Shown here one piece after another: positions 63,544 to 64,000 of a DNA stretch of 64,000 nucleotides. Position 1 is the first letter of the stretch, and each line of letters starts with the position of its first letter. Made by a program: the position numbers and the translations under genes. Source of the stretch: Synechococcus sp. UW69 (GTDB lineage: Bacteria; Cyanobacteriota; Cyanobacteriia; PCC-6307; Cyanobiaceae); contig NZ_UCNW01000008.1 of NCBI RefSeq assembly GCF_900474185.1, forward strand, positions 62,001-126,000, written 5' to 3'. The notes beneath the pieces were generated by a model. The model worked only from the letters and a program-made list of their open reading frames with translations. It searched no databases and was not told where the DNA came from.

Positions 63544-63675
63544 TCACAAGGGGGAACGAAAGACACCAAGAAGCATGTCTTCGTCAGGAAGGCGAAAGCC
63601 AATGAGCATCGGATAGCACTGGGAACACTTCTCCCCATTGCCAGCACAATCAACAACGCTGTCAAAACAGAGCAA
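63544..63675 (-). CDS. Very small protein with four cysteines, 43 residues
   Basis: From TTG 63675, the only start (an in-frame TGA lies two codons before): LCFDSVVDCAGNGEKCSQCY, then PMLIGFRLPDEDMLLGVFRS and PL. Four cysteines in the N-terminal half (C-x5-C-x6-C-x2-C) could form a zinc or iron-sulfur site. An opposing frame (63464-63616, 50 codons, Lys/Gly-rich) is less convincing. Function unknown. Confidence 0.5.
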   Translation of the reverse strand: MLCFDSVVDCAGNGEKCSQCYPMLIGFRLPDEDMLLGVFRSPL

Positions 63676-63744
63676 ACCGGATCACCCGCATCAAAGAATC
63701 AGCTAATCATTTAACGCGGACAGACAAGACCTTGCAAGAAGATA

Positions 63745-63960
63745 ATGGCCACTAAAGCAAAACAGCGAAGATCAATATTCGACCCAGAAAACACCTATAA
63801 ATCATCAAAATCCAAGAAAAAGATTACTCGCGCCGATCACGCATCGCCAAAAGTTCACCCCAAGGTAATTCATATTCAGTCATTACTTGACCGTGAATAC
63901 ACAAGAACGAAACAGAGCATGCGGAAGAAATATTTTCAAGACGGGTATCCCGAAAATTGA
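63745..63960 (+). CDS. Small Lys-rich protein
   Basis: 71 residues from ATG 63745 (MATKAKQRRSIFDPENTYKS). Strongly basic throughout (SSKSKKKITRADHASPKVHP), ending RKKYFQDGYPEN. No signal peptide or membrane segment. AT-rich codons mark it as accessory. The high lysine content would suit a nucleic-acid-binding protein, but no family is recognised. Confidence 0.5.
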   Translation: MATKAKQRRSIFDPENTYKSSKSKKKITRADHASPKVHPKVIHIQSLLDREYTRTKQSMRKKYFQDGYPEN

Positions 63961-64000
63961 AATCTCTATCGGAAAGATAATCCGTGTCAAACAACACCAT

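Overview
The window looks like part of the chromosome of a marine picocyanobacterium, most likely a marine Synechococcus. It carries the aerobic chlorophyll cyclase acsF, several small chlorophyll- or thylakoid-associated families (DUF2996, CPP1-like, PCP_red, DUF3531, DUF6464, DUF3104), a class II B12-dependent ribonucleotide reductase, and the compact Calvin/pentose-phosphate block rpe / glpX-hemA-glgC-gnd-pgl. Base composition is moderately GC-rich in the core and visibly AT-richer in the accessory stretches. The assignment rests on recognised families only; no database search was possible.

Layout. 0-9.7 kb is core: the 3' end of an RNB-family RNase, ubiX, DUF2996, acsF, the tldD/pmbA protease pair (tldD is frameshifted in this sequence), fmt, then a minus-strand group with a protein resembling a CTP-dependent riboflavin kinase and a TerC-type membrane protein. 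9.7-16.2 kb is an accessory island of small proteins, orphan hairpins, one copy of a structured repeat and a DUF3104 pseudogene. 16.3-40 kb is dense core: mfd, a C-terminal processing protease, ispG, a family-4 uracil-DNA glycosylase, an aminotransferase, the phnDCE-type importer with an SGNH hydrolase, an alternative sigma factor, a VTE6-like DUF92 protein, rsmE, hslO, prfC, nrdJ and tRNA-Ser(UGA). 40-43.5 kb is a second accessory stretch with the intact DUF3104 paralogue, the second copy of the structured repeat, and two ribbon-helix-helix-like proteins, one with a cysteine cluster and one in a two-gene operon behind operator-like repeats. 43.5-60.8 kb is core again: HIT protein, SDRs, LOG protein, a decayed DUF389 gene, EamA transporter, a histidine-rich CobW GTPase, ilvD and the carbon-metabolism block. 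60.8-64 kb is a third accessory stretch with tiny genes, strong terminators and an RlpA-like pseudogene holding a REP-like hairpin doublet.

How the genes fit together. Tetrapyrrole and chlorophyll supply recurs (hemA, acsF, CPP1-like, PCP_red, a POR-like SDR, DUF92/VTE6). glpX, rpe, pgl, gnd and glgC link the Calvin cycle, oxidative pentose phosphate pathway and glycogen, and hemA sits inside that block. The phn operon imports phosphonate or phosphite, but no C-P lyase or phosphite dehydrogenase gene is in the window.

The most unusual signals are: (i) a roughly 300-bp structured element present twice in opposite orientations 30 kb apart, with a compensatory base change in one stem and a third, hairpin-only relative; (ii) a single-base frameshift in tldD; (iii) three pseudogenes (DUF3104, DUF389, RlpA-like); (iv) at least seven genes below 60 codons that length-filtered gene calling would miss.
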